Assembly: GCA_902574685.1 (NCBI GenBank)
Contig: CACGOO010000011.1
Location: 1 to 40,913, forward strand
From: an uncultured Pelagibacteraceae bacterium
GTDB lineage: Bacteria; Pseudomonadota; Alphaproteobacteria; Pelagibacterales; Pelagibacteraceae
Length of the DNA: 40,913 bases
Reading direction: 5' to 3'
The position numbers and the translations under genes were made by a program. Under the pieces are notes generated by a model that was given only the letters and a program-made list of their open reading frames with translations, was not told the origin of the DNA and did not search any database. Below are positions 1-6,337 of the stretch, one piece after another (position 1 is the first letter of the stretch; each line of letters opens with the position of its first letter).

Positions 1-450
1 ATTAAATTGCTTTTCCCATTTAAGACTTGCTCGATTAATATTAGATTTTTTCCTAGCGTTTGCCCTAAATTTTTCAAAGAGTGTTGGCTCCCAGATTTGA
101 AATGTTTTACCTTGACCAACAAATAACATGCTGTTTTTAATTCTTGCATGTTTTAATAATTTTGTCGTTATTTGAACTCTTCCTTCACTGTCAAATTGTA
201 AATTTATACTTTCTGATAATATAGATGTTGCGAAATAATCTTTCTTTTCTTCAAATGGATTTAATGTGTCTATTGCATTAGATATTTTTTCAATTCGATC
301 TTGTGGCCATGCCTCAATACATAAATTGTTAAATGATGGATAACAAATTATTCCATTGTAGCCTATGTTTGATAAATATGATCTATATGATGCAGGCACT
401 GAAACCCTTCCCTTTTTGTCCAATTTGTTTTCGTAGGTTGATAAAAACAT
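1..450 (-). CDS. mraZ: Transcriptional regulator MraZ (3' end beyond the window)
   Basis: MraZ is the DNA-binding regulator that usually heads the division and cell-wall (dcw) cluster. The reading frame opens at ATG 448-450 and runs leftward without a stop to base 1, giving about 150 codons, close to full family length. It begins MFLSTYENKLDKKGRVSVPA, the first of two SpoVT/AbrB-like half-repeats with the DKKGR motif. The second half-repeat carries the equivalent motif FDSEGRVQ. The C-terminus reads WEKQFN at the edge. Genes to the left would be expected to be rsmH, ftsL, ftsI and murE, but none is visible here. It has its own promoter with MraZ-type repeats just upstream, which suggests autoregulation. 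The family call is firm; the C-terminal end is unknown. Confidence 0.93.
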   Translation of the reverse strand, partial: MFLSTYENKLDKKGRVSVPASYRSYLSNIGYNGIICYPSFNNLCIEAWPQDRIEKISNAIDTLNPFEEKKDYFATSILSESINLQFDSEGRVQITTKLLKHARIKNSMLFVGQGKTFQIWEPTLFEKFRANARKKSNINRASLKWEKQFN

Positions 451-471
451 AAACCATATTATCCTAAATAT

Positions 472-495
472 TGGGTTTTTATGGGATATTATGGG
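472..495 (-). promoter_or_regulatory. MraZ box: three TGGG repeats with a 10-bp period
   Basis: On the plus strand TGGG occurs at 472-475, 482-485 and 492-495, an exact 10-bp period (one helical turn); in the mraZ direction they read CCCA. MraZ of other bacteria is known to bind TGGGN-type direct repeats with 5-nt spacers upstream of its own gene. The repeats lie around the -10 element and the start of the mraZ transcript, so bound MraZ would be expected to block RNA polymerase. The match in sequence, period and place makes this a strong call. Confidence 0.8.
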
Positions 496-514
496 TTTTA
501 TTTGTTAGCGTCAA
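486..514 (-). promoter_or_regulatory. mraZ sigma-70 promoter
   Basis: Read on the minus strand, TTGACG (514-509) is followed by a 17-bp spacer and TAATAT (491-486). Transcription would start near 479, giving a leader of about 29 nt to the mraZ ATG at 450, with a weak AGGA about 12 nt before the ATG. The spacer end and the bases after the -10 are MraZ repeats, so promoter and operator are interlocked. Confidence 0.7.
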
Positions 515-576
515 TAGGTAATATTAGGAAAATCTAATGTAAAAATTTAATAATTATTTGGATTTATATTAAAGAA

Positions 577-936
577 ATGCCAGATAAACTATAAGCCGGG
601 TTCTGTCTTTCAAACTTATCATTTATCTAGGCTTTAAATCACTTTAAAGCTCAAGCAACTAACCCTGATGACTAGCCAAAGACTGCTTTTAGTTATTTCT
701 AACAATGTCATCTCTACTCAGTCTTGCTCTCAGTGGGGTTTTCCATGCGCTAGCTGTTACCAGCATAGCCGGTGTGCTCTTACCACACCTTTTCACCCTT
801 GCCTTGATAAGGCGGTTTATTTTCTGTGGCACTATCCCTAGGGTTTCCCCCGCCAGCCGTTAACTGGCACTGTGTCTTTGTAGAGCCCGGACTTTCCTCT
901 TTAATAAATCAAAGCGATAAGTCATTTATCTGGCAT
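577..936 (-). ncRNA. rnpB: RNase P RNA (type A)
   Basis: This is the catalytic RNA of RNase P, which cleaves the 5' leaders of tRNA precursors. Read on the minus strand it shows the universal 5' block GAGGAAAGTCCGGGCTC, the middle block AGGGTGAAAAGGTGTGGTAA with AGAGCACACC, the block GCAAGACTGAGTAGAG, and the 3' block ACAGAACCCGGCTTAT. The ends are set by a perfect 12-bp P1 helix: ATGCCAGATAAA (936-925) pairs with TTTATCTGGCAT (588-577). The length is about 360 nt, normal for a type A RNA. It sits between the amidase gene and mraZ, a neighbourhood I associate with alphaproteobacteria. No clear terminator hairpin follows. Confidence 0.97.
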
Positions 937-941
937 GTAAA

Positions 942-969
942 GAATTAATCTTTTTTTTTCTAATTTCAA
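942..969 (-). promoter_or_regulatory. Candidate rnpB promoter
   Basis: On the minus strand TTGAAA (969-964), a 16-bp A-rich spacer and TAATTC (947-942) lie directly before the RNA; the predicted 5' end at 936 falls 6 nt after the -10. Agreement with the P1-defined 5' end supports it, though hexamer matches are cheap in DNA this AT-rich. Confidence 0.5.
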
Positions 970-975
970 CTATTT

Positions 976-1704
976 TTAATACAGTTTAATCAAGGATTTT
1001 AATATATTGTAACATTCTTTATCAACAATACTACTAACTAAATTGGGTCTAAACCTTCTCTGAAAGCTTTTATAAATCTTTAGTTTTTCATTGCTTTTAT
1101 TTGTGAATTTGTATCCAAGCCTAAACAATAATTTAAAAAAATAACTATTATCTTTCAATTTAATTTTTCTTAATCTTAAACAAGTTTTTTTATTTATGTT
1201 GTGCCATATGCATATTTTCTTTTTACTTAACAGTTCCCATGGAAATTTTTCCCCTGGGTCTTTTTTTCTTAAAGGTGCAATATCAGAATGGCCTAATATA
1301 TTTTCTCTTCTTATATTATATTTTTTTTTTAAATTTTTAGATAATTTAATTACAGATTTGATCTGATTAAAACTGAAATTATTATATCCGTGCTTATGCC
1401 CTGGATTAGAAATTTCTATACCAATTGAATTGGAGTTTAGTAACCTATCTTTTTTCCAATAAGAGATGCCTGCGTGCCAAGCAATATATAGGTCAGGAAC
1501 AATCTGTACTATTTCACCATTTCTTTTTATAAAATAATGACAACTTACATCGGAGTTTTCTGATGTAAGTTTTCTTATTGCCCCGTTTTCTGATTTCATA
1601 CCAGTATAATGAAATATTAAATATTTCACTTTAGATGCGGGTCTTTTCCTTGTGGAAAAATTTGGAGAGTAATTTAAAGACATTTTTTCAACATTTTTTC
1701 GCAT
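976..1704 (-). CDS. N-acetylmuramoyl-L-alanine amidase (AmpD/AmiD type)
   Basis: This is a zinc amidase of the Amidase_2 family, which cuts the bond between N-acetylmuramic acid and the stem peptide of murein fragments. The ligands are visible: His32 (FHYTG), His139 (GHSDIAP) and Asp149 (DPG), with Glu97 in IGIEIS. After the catalytic domain (about 25-165) a shorter C-terminal part contains FQRRFRP and resembles a peptidoglycan-binding domain of the AmiD kind. There is no signal peptide, which suggests a cytosolic recycling enzyme. Met8 (MSLNYSPNF) is an alternative start and may be the true one. It is divergent from mlaA, with 52 bp between. The exact substrate (anhydro-muropeptides or intact strands) cannot be told from sequence. 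Confidence 0.88.
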   Translation of the reverse strand: MRKNVEKMSLNYSPNFSTRKRPASKVKYLIFHYTGMKSENGAIRKLTSENSDVSCHYFIKRNGEIVQIVPDLYIAWHAGISYWKKDRLLNSNSIGIEISNPGHKHGYNNFSFNQIKSVIKLSKNLKKKYNIRRENILGHSDIAPLRKKDPGEKFPWELLSKKKICIWHNINKKTCLRLRKIKLKDNSYFFKLLFRLGYKFTNKSNEKLKIYKSFQRRFRPNLVSSIVDKECYNILKSLIKLY

Positions 1705-1756
1705 AATTTAAAACAATTTATCTTTATATTAATATCTAATATAATATAAATAGTTT

Positions 1757-2557
1757 ATGAAAAAGTACTTTTCTATTTTAACAGTTGTTGTTTTGCTACT
1801 TTTAAATACTCAGGCTAATGCTGGAGACGATGGTAAGCTTGACACAAATAAAAACGAAAATAATGGATATGTCGAAGTCAAAGATTGTTTTGAAAAAGTT
1901 AACAGGGGAATATTTTCATTTAATCAAGTTCTAGATAAAGCTATTTTCAAACCACTCGCGAAGGGATATAGAATGTTTCCCAAACCGATTAGATCGGGAA
2001 CTAGCAACGCTTTAACTAATTTAAGTAATGTAGTAACTATACCTAATAATGTTCTTCAGGGACAATTTAAAGATGCAGGAATAAATTCAGCCAGATTTGT
2101 TATAAATTCAACAATAGGAATTGCAGGAATTTTTGATGTTGCTTCTTATTATGGATTAAATAAACGTGATAAGGAAGATTATGGACAAACACTTGGTGTT
2201 TGGGGGGCAGATCCAGGATGTTATTTTGTACTACCTGTCTTAGGACCAACCACAATAAGAGATTCGATTGGATCTGTTATTAATTTGGTCGGTGGAGATG
2301 CTTGGTACAATGTAACGGTTGCAAATGACACTCAATATTTTTCTGAAGCAGATTATTATGCTTCAAGATTATTGAGTGGAATTGACTTTAGAGCAAAAAA
2401 CTTGGAGTCGTTTGATAGTCTAGAAAGTAGTTCTGTTGATCTTTATGCTTCTGTCAGAAGTCTCTATCTTCAGGATAGATATAGAAAAGTAAGAAATATT
2501 GATAAAACAACTGAAACATTAAGTGACGACGATTGGGAAGAGTTAGAAAGTCAATAA
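1757..2557 (+). CDS. mlaA: MlaA/VacJ-family outer-membrane lipid transport protein
   Basis: MlaA removes mislocalised phospholipids from the outer leaflet of the outer membrane and passes them to periplasmic MlaC. The MlaA core is clear: FEKVNRGIFSFNQ near residue 45, FVINSTIGIAGIFDVA near 115, then YGQTLGVWG and LPVLGPTTIRDSIG. A signal peptide covers about residues 1-22 and ends TQANA-G, a signal peptidase I type site. There is no lipobox cysteine; the first Cys is residue 44, inside the mature domain, whereas E. coli MlaA is a lipoprotein. Only 11 nt separate it from the mlaC-like gene, so the two are probably cotranscribed. No MlaFED transporter genes are in the window. Confidence 0.92.
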   Translation: MKKYFSILTVVVLLLLNTQANAGDDGKLDTNKNENNGYVEVKDCFEKVNRGIFSFNQVLDKAIFKPLAKGYRMFPKPIRSGTSNALTNLSNVVTIPNNVLQGQFKDAGINSARFVINSTIGIAGIFDVASYYGLNKRDKEDYGQTLGVWGADPGCYFVLPVLGPTTIRDSIGSVINLVGGDAWYNVTVANDTQYFSEADYYASRLLSGIDFRAKNLESFDSLESSSVDLYASVRSLYLQDRYRKVRNIDKTTETLSDDDWEELESQ

Positions 2558-2568
2558 TCAATCAATAA

Positions 2569-3159
2569 ATGAAATTATTAAAATATTTAATTTTATTTGT
2601 TTTTTTTATTAATTTTAACAGCTCATCAATAGCAAAGGATCCGAGTGATCTTATAAATGAGATAGTTGATGAAGCTGCATCTATTTTATCAAGTGATGAC
2701 CCTGTAGAGTCAAAAATAATAAAACTAAATGCAATTGCTGAAAGAAGCGTCGATATAAATGGAATTGGAATGTATACACTGGGTAAATATCGAAAAATTA
2801 TAGACGATGAACAAAAATCAAAGTATCAAAAATTGTTTAAAAGTTATTTTTTAAAAAGTTTCTCAAGCAGACTTGTGGATTATACCAATCCAAGAATAAG
2901 CGTTGTATCTCAAAAAAAAATTAATGATAAATATACTATAGTAAATAGTATACTGGAAGCTACTTCCAAGAGACCTCAAGTTAAAATTGACTGGAGAATT
3001 TACACAAAAAATCCTGAGAGACCTTTGATAAGAGATTTAATTGTCGAAGGTTTAAGTTTAGCTAGAACACAAAAAGAAGAATTTAATTCAATAATTCAAA
3101 ATAATAACGGTGATATTAATGCATTATTTAAAACTCTTGAAGAATTTTTGATAAAATAA
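2569..3159 (+). CDS. mlaC: MlaC-family periplasmic phospholipid carrier
   Basis: This is the soluble carrier that shuttles phospholipid between MlaA at the outer membrane and the MlaFED transporter at the inner membrane. It has a signal peptide of about 22 residues ending SSIAK. The rest is typical of the MlaC (Ttg2D) fold, including GKYRKIIDDEQKSKYQKLF and DWRIYTKNPERPLIRDLIVE, which matches the family's W-x-ly...wrviDvvieGvS pattern. Its length of 196 aa is normal. It lies directly after mlaA. The stop codon is 1 nt from the stop of the convergent CIA30 gene. Confidence 0.9.
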   Translation: MKLLKYLILFVFFINFNSSSIAKDPSDLINEIVDEAASILSSDDPVESKIIKLNAIAERSVDINGIGMYTLGKYRKIIDDEQKSKYQKLFKSYFLKSFSSRLVDYTNPRISVVSQKKINDKYTIVNSILEATSKRPQVKIDWRIYTKNPERPLIRDLIVEGLSLARTQKEEFNSIIQNNNGDINALFKTLEEFLIK

Positions 3160-3160
3160 T

Positions 3161-3721
3161 TTAATAAAAACCTATTTCGCCTAAACAAATATCTGATTTA
3201 AAATTACTAAAACCAGCAACTAAGCCAATGGATTTTATTTTTTGCCCCAATATACTTTTTGGTTGATAAAAGTTTGATTTTATAAATTCATTAAAAGGAA
3301 GTTTAATTTCATTCCAATTCTTAGTCGTAGCAAATGTAAAACTATAATATTGCCATGGTGCTAAAGTTAGCCCTGTTCTTAAATGAATATTGTAATTTTT
3401 ATTGTTTCCATAGACTTTTATATATACTCCGTTGTAATCTTTGCTACTAATCTCAGGATTTAATTTTGCTCTAATTTGTATAAATCCACCATTATTCTTT
3501 GTGGTTATATCTCCTGTCATTCTATAACATCTGATCCCATCAATCTTATCAACTATAAATTCTCCAGTGGATAAACCTCCCATTACCTGATCTGTAATAA
3601 AATACCATTCTTGAGATTGATTTGTGAAATTTGGATTATTTAATTGATCTAAAATCATTTCTTTTGAGAAACTTGTATTTTGGCATAATAAAAACAAAGT
3701 TAAAATTATTATTTTTTTCAA
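3161..3721 (-). CDS. CIA30-family exported protein
   Basis: The protein resembles the complex I intermediate-associated protein 30 (NDUFAF1/CIA30) family, a galactose-binding-like beta-sandwich. Family signatures are WYFITDQVMGGLSTGEF near residue 45, GFIQIRA, GVYIKVYGN and the late TTKNWNEIKLPFNEF. An N-terminal hydrophobic stretch (about 1-19, ending TSFS) looks like a signal peptide, so the protein probably acts in the periplasm. That makes a direct role in assembling the cytoplasmic arm of complex I unlikely. Bacterial members have no settled function. It is the last gene of the minus-strand run that contains the two tRNAs, 6 nt after the small membrane protein gene. Confidence 0.78.
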   Translation of the reverse strand: MKKIIILTLFLLCQNTSFSKEMILDQLNNPNFTNQSQEWYFITDQVMGGLSTGEFIVDKIDGIRCYRMTGDITTKNNGGFIQIRAKLNPEISSKDYNGVYIKVYGNNKNYNIHLRTGLTLAPWQYYSFTFATTKNWNEIKLPFNEFIKSNFYQPKSILGQKIKSIGLVAGFSNFKSDICLGEIGFY

Positions 3722-3727
3722 ATCAAA

Positions 3728-4216
3728 TTATTTTTTTTTTGCAAGTTGTCGAAGAAGATAAATTTCCTTTTCTGTAAGAGTATTTTTTTCTTCTTTAATT
3801 TGATCCTCTAAACTGAATAATGTCACCAAAGAAAAAAGGGATACTAAAGCAGTTAACATAATGAAGTAGAATGAACTCATATTAACAATTATCAATATAA
3901 TAAAAACGCTTGTCCATCCTATAAATATTCCTCTTAAAATTGTGCGGTGACTTTTTAAATCGGGTATTTTTATAAATTGTATAAATAAAATTATTAATAA
4001 CAGCATTATTCCAGATATGGATGCACGCAATAAAACTAAAGTATCTAATCCTCCTCCATATAATTCTCTGTGGATTAAATATGCGATTGAAGCTTTATAA
4101 GTAAAATATCCTAAAATAGTAAAACAAACTAATATTGAGACATAATAGGATATTTTAGGTTTAATTTTGATACTCAGCTTCATAAGACAAGCAATAAATA
4201 ACATGCTTGATAGCAA
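3728..4216 (-). CDS. Small integral membrane protein of unknown function
   Basis: I do not recognise the family. About four hydrophobic segments are visible: the extreme N-terminus (1-12), YVSILVCFTILGYFTYKA (about 24-45), ISGIMLLLIILFIQFI (about 67-82), and a long pair around 95-132. A charged, possibly coiled C-terminal tail with TEKEIYLLRQLAKKK follows. The start is unsure, since Met5 and Met12 are also possible. It begins 26 nt after the CCA end of the CAU tRNA and is followed after 6 nt by the CIA30 gene, so it may be read from the rpoD-tRNA transcript. The context does not reveal a role. Confidence 0.6.
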   Translation of the reverse strand: MLSSMLFIACLMKLSIKIKPKISYYVSILVCFTILGYFTYKASIAYLIHRELYGGGLDTLVLLRASISGIMLLLIILFIQFIKIPDLKSHRTILRGIFIGWTSVFIILIIVNMSSFYFIMLTALVSLFSLVTLFSLEDQIKEEKNTLTEKEIYLLRQLAKKK

Positions 4217-4242
4217 AATTCTTCTAAATTATTCAAATTTAA

Positions 4243-4319
4243 TGGTGGGCCCGCCAGGACTCGAACCTGGGACCAATACATTATGAGTGTACTGCTCTAA
4301 CCAACTGAGCTACAGGCCC
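4243..4319 (-). tRNA. tRNA with anticodon CAU, probably tRNA-Ile2 (or elongator Met)
   Basis: Read on the minus strand the acceptor GGGCCTG (4319-4313) pairs with CGGGCCC (4253-4247). The D-arm, the anticodon stem GTACA/TGTAT with loop CTCATAA, and a normal T-arm with loop TTCGAGT complete a cloverleaf. Discriminator A73 and an encoded CCA (4245-4243) follow. The anticodon is CAU. It is not the initiator: G1 pairs with C72 and the anticodon stem lacks the three G-C pairs. C4-G69 and C5-G68 match determinants described for TilS-modified tRNA-Ile2 of E. coli, so I favour Ile (lysidine-modified, reading AUA), but elongator Met is not excluded. Confidence 0.9.
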
Positions 4320-4377
4320 AAAAGAATTCTTCATTACAATATTTTTATTATATTAGCAATTCAAGATAAAATAATAA

Positions 4378-4452
4378 TGGTGGGCCGTGTTGGTTACGCT
4401 CCAACTACCCCTGCAATGTCAATGCAGTACTCTACTATTGAGCTAACGGCCC
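4378..4452 (-). tRNA. tRNA-Val(GAC) with non-canonical D- and T-loops
   Basis: Minus-strand cloverleaf: acceptor GGGCCGT/ACGGCCC, D-stem GCTC/GAGT, anticodon stem CTGCA/TGCAG with loop TTGACAT (anticodon GAC, valine), variable GGGTA and T-stem GTTGG/CCAAC, then A73 and encoded CCA. All stems pair except one G-U at the end of the D-stem. The loops are odd: the T-loop is AGCGTAA instead of TTCRANY, and the D-loop is AATAGTA without the G18-G19 pair, so the usual elbow contacts G18-U55 and T54-A58 are absent. Nucleotide G1 (4452) is also the last base of the rpoD stop codon TAG. It may be an adapted tRNA, a decaying one made redundant by a UAC tRNA, or an mRNA 3'-end element. Confidence 0.85.
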
Positions 4453-6272
4453 TAACTTTCTAAGAAACTTTTAAGTTGTTTAGATCTGCTTGGATGTTTT
4501 AATTTTCTTAAAGCTTTAGCCTCTATTTGTCTAATTCTTTCTCTAGTAACTGAGAATTGAAGTCCAACCTCCTCTAAAGTATGATCAGTATTCATTCCAA
4601 CTCCAAACCTCATTCTTAACACTCTTTCTTCTCTTGGTGTTAGAGTTGATAATATTTTGGTGGTTGCTTCACTTAAGTTAGACTTTATTGCTTGCTCTAA
4701 TGGAGCTAATGCTTTTGTATCTTCTATAAAATCTCCTAAGCTACTATCCTCCTCATCTCCGACAGGCTTCTCTAATGATACAGGCTCTTTGGATATTTTT
4801 AATACCTTTCTAACTTTTTCAAGAGGCATTCTTAATTTTTTAGCTAATTCTTCAGGCGTGGCTTCTCTGCCGAATTCACTAAGTATTAATCTTTGTGTTC
4901 TGACAATTTTATTTATTGTCTCAATCATATGAACAGGTATTCTTATTGTTCTAGCCTGGTCAGCAATAGATCTTGTAATTGCTTGTCTAATCCACCAAGT
5001 TGCATAAGTTGAAAATTTGTATCCTCTTCTGTACTCAAATTTATCAACAGCTTTCATTAAACCTATGTTGCCTTCTTGAATTAAATCTAAAAATTGAAGT
5101 CCTCTGTTTGTATATTTTTTTGCAATAGAAATTACTAATCTAAGGTTTGCTTCAACCATTTCTTTTTTTGCAATTCTAGATTCTTTTTCTCCCTTTTGAA
5201 CTCTGCTTACTAGTTTTTTAAACTCAGTAACAGATATTCCTAATTTATGACTTATTTCAATTAGTCTGTCTTTTATATTTTTAAATTCATTTTTATTTTT
5301 TTGAAAAAATTTTTTCCAAACTTCGTTTGTATCTAGAAATTCTTTTAAATTCGGGTTAATTTCATTTCCAATATAAAACTTTATAAATTCGTCTCTAGAT
5401 ATTTTAGAATCTAAAGCCAATCTTAGCAAGTTACCTTCTAAGGAAATAATTTTCTTATTTTCAACATAATGTTTTTGAACTAAACCCTCTAGTACTGAGG
5501 GTGATAATTGTAAAGATTTTATATTATTTAAAATATCGTCAACAATTTTCTTATAATTTTTCTCTTTAGACGGCGATAATTTTATTGAGTTTAGAATGCA
5601 TTCAAGTTTTTCTTTTTGATATTTAATTAACTTGTTGTAGTCTTTAGTTAAATTATGAATGGTTAAGAGCACCTTTGGTTTAATCTCTGTCTCCATTGCT
5701 GCCAAAGTTGGATTAAATTCATCATCATTAGTGTTCTCTGTAGAACTTTGTTCATCGTCTTCTTTTTTTTGCTTTGAAGTAGAATTATTCTCCTCCTCTT
5801 CCATATAATTTGTATCTATATCTATAATCTCCCTTACAAGTATCTCATCATTTTGAAGTTTTATATTCCAATCAAAAAATTGTTGAGCGGTAATAGGGCT
5901 TTGAGACAAAGCGTTAAGCATTACATCCTTGCCTGCCTCTATTCTTTTAGCAATTGCTATCTCCCCTTCTCTTGATAATAGCTCAACACCTCCCATCTCT
6001 CTGAGGTACATTCTTATAGGATCATCACTTTTTTCAATTGTTTTTCCCTCTTCTTTTGAAGATGCATCTTTCTTCCTTAAAATTTTATAGTCGGATTTCT
6101 TTTCAACTAAAACAATGTTTTCGTCTAGGATATGTATAAATGCTTGTGCTAAATTTTCGCTTGATAAATTTCTTTTCCCTAGTGATTTATTTAATTCCTC
6201 ATGTGTGATGAAGCCCCTATGGATACCACGACCCATTAATCTAGCAAATGATTTTGTAATTATTCTTTCCAC
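4452..6272 (-). CDS. rpoD: RNA polymerase primary sigma factor RpoD (sigma-70)
   Basis: This is the housekeeping sigma factor. Visible parts are a region 1.1-like N-terminus (1-60), region 1.2 ([12 protein letters not shown], about 84-95), an acidic non-conserved insert rich in Glu/Ser/Asn (about 150-190), and region 2 from about 372 ([14 protein letters not shown], then [26 protein letters not shown], split here as two motifs). Region 3 and region 4 follow, with the helix-turn-helix around [20 protein letters not shown]. At 606 aa it is normal in length. The start is GTG at 6270-6272, supported because the N-terminus then aligns with region 1.1. It ends in TAG whose G is the first base of tRNA-Val. 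It follows dnaG by 65 bp, as in the classical macromolecular-synthesis operon. Confidence 0.97.
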   Translation of the reverse strand: MERIITKSFARLMGRGIHRGFITHEELNKSLGKRNLSSENLAQAFIHILDENIVLVEKKSDYKILRKKDASSKEEGKTIEKSDDPIRMYLREMGGVELLSREGEIAIAKRIEAGKDVMLNALSQSPITAQQFFDWNIKLQNDEILVREIIDIDTNYMEEEENNSTSKQKKEDDEQSSTENTNDDEFNPTLAAMETEIKPKVLLTIHNLTKDYNKLIKYQKEKLECILNSIKLSPSKEKNYKKIVDDILNNIKSLQLSPSVLEGLVQKHYVENKKIISLEGNLLRLALDSKISRDEFIKFYIGNEINPNLKEFLDTNEVWKKFFQKNKNEFKNIKDRLIEISHKLGISVTEFKKLVSRVQKGEKESRIAKKEMVEANLRLVISIAKKYTNRGLQFLDLIQEGNIGLMKAVDKFEYRRGYKFSTYATWWIRQAITRSIADQARTIRIPVHMIETINKIVRTQRLILSEFGREATPEELAKKLRMPLEKVRKVLKISKEPVSLEKPVGDEEDSSLGDFIEDTKALAPLEQAIKSNLSEATTKILSTLTPREERVLRMRFGVGMNTDHTLEEVGLQFSVTRERIRQIEAKALRKLKHPSRSKQLKSFLES

Positions 6273-6337
6273 AATAAAAAGTTTGAAGGATCTATATAAT
6301 GTGTAATTTGAAAAAATCTATCTGATTTTTTTTAAAA

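Noticed and set aside
451..576. A possible small gene or riboswitch between mraZ and rnpB
   Set aside because: The stretch is explained by the mraZ promoter and repeats; the remainder is AT-rich with no stable structure or credible frame that I could see.
577..936. Possible loss of the standard L15 GGU motif in RNase P RNA
   Set aside because: I could not place the P15-P17 helices with enough certainty by eye; a GG lies in a plausible loop, so no claim is made without a covariance-model alignment.
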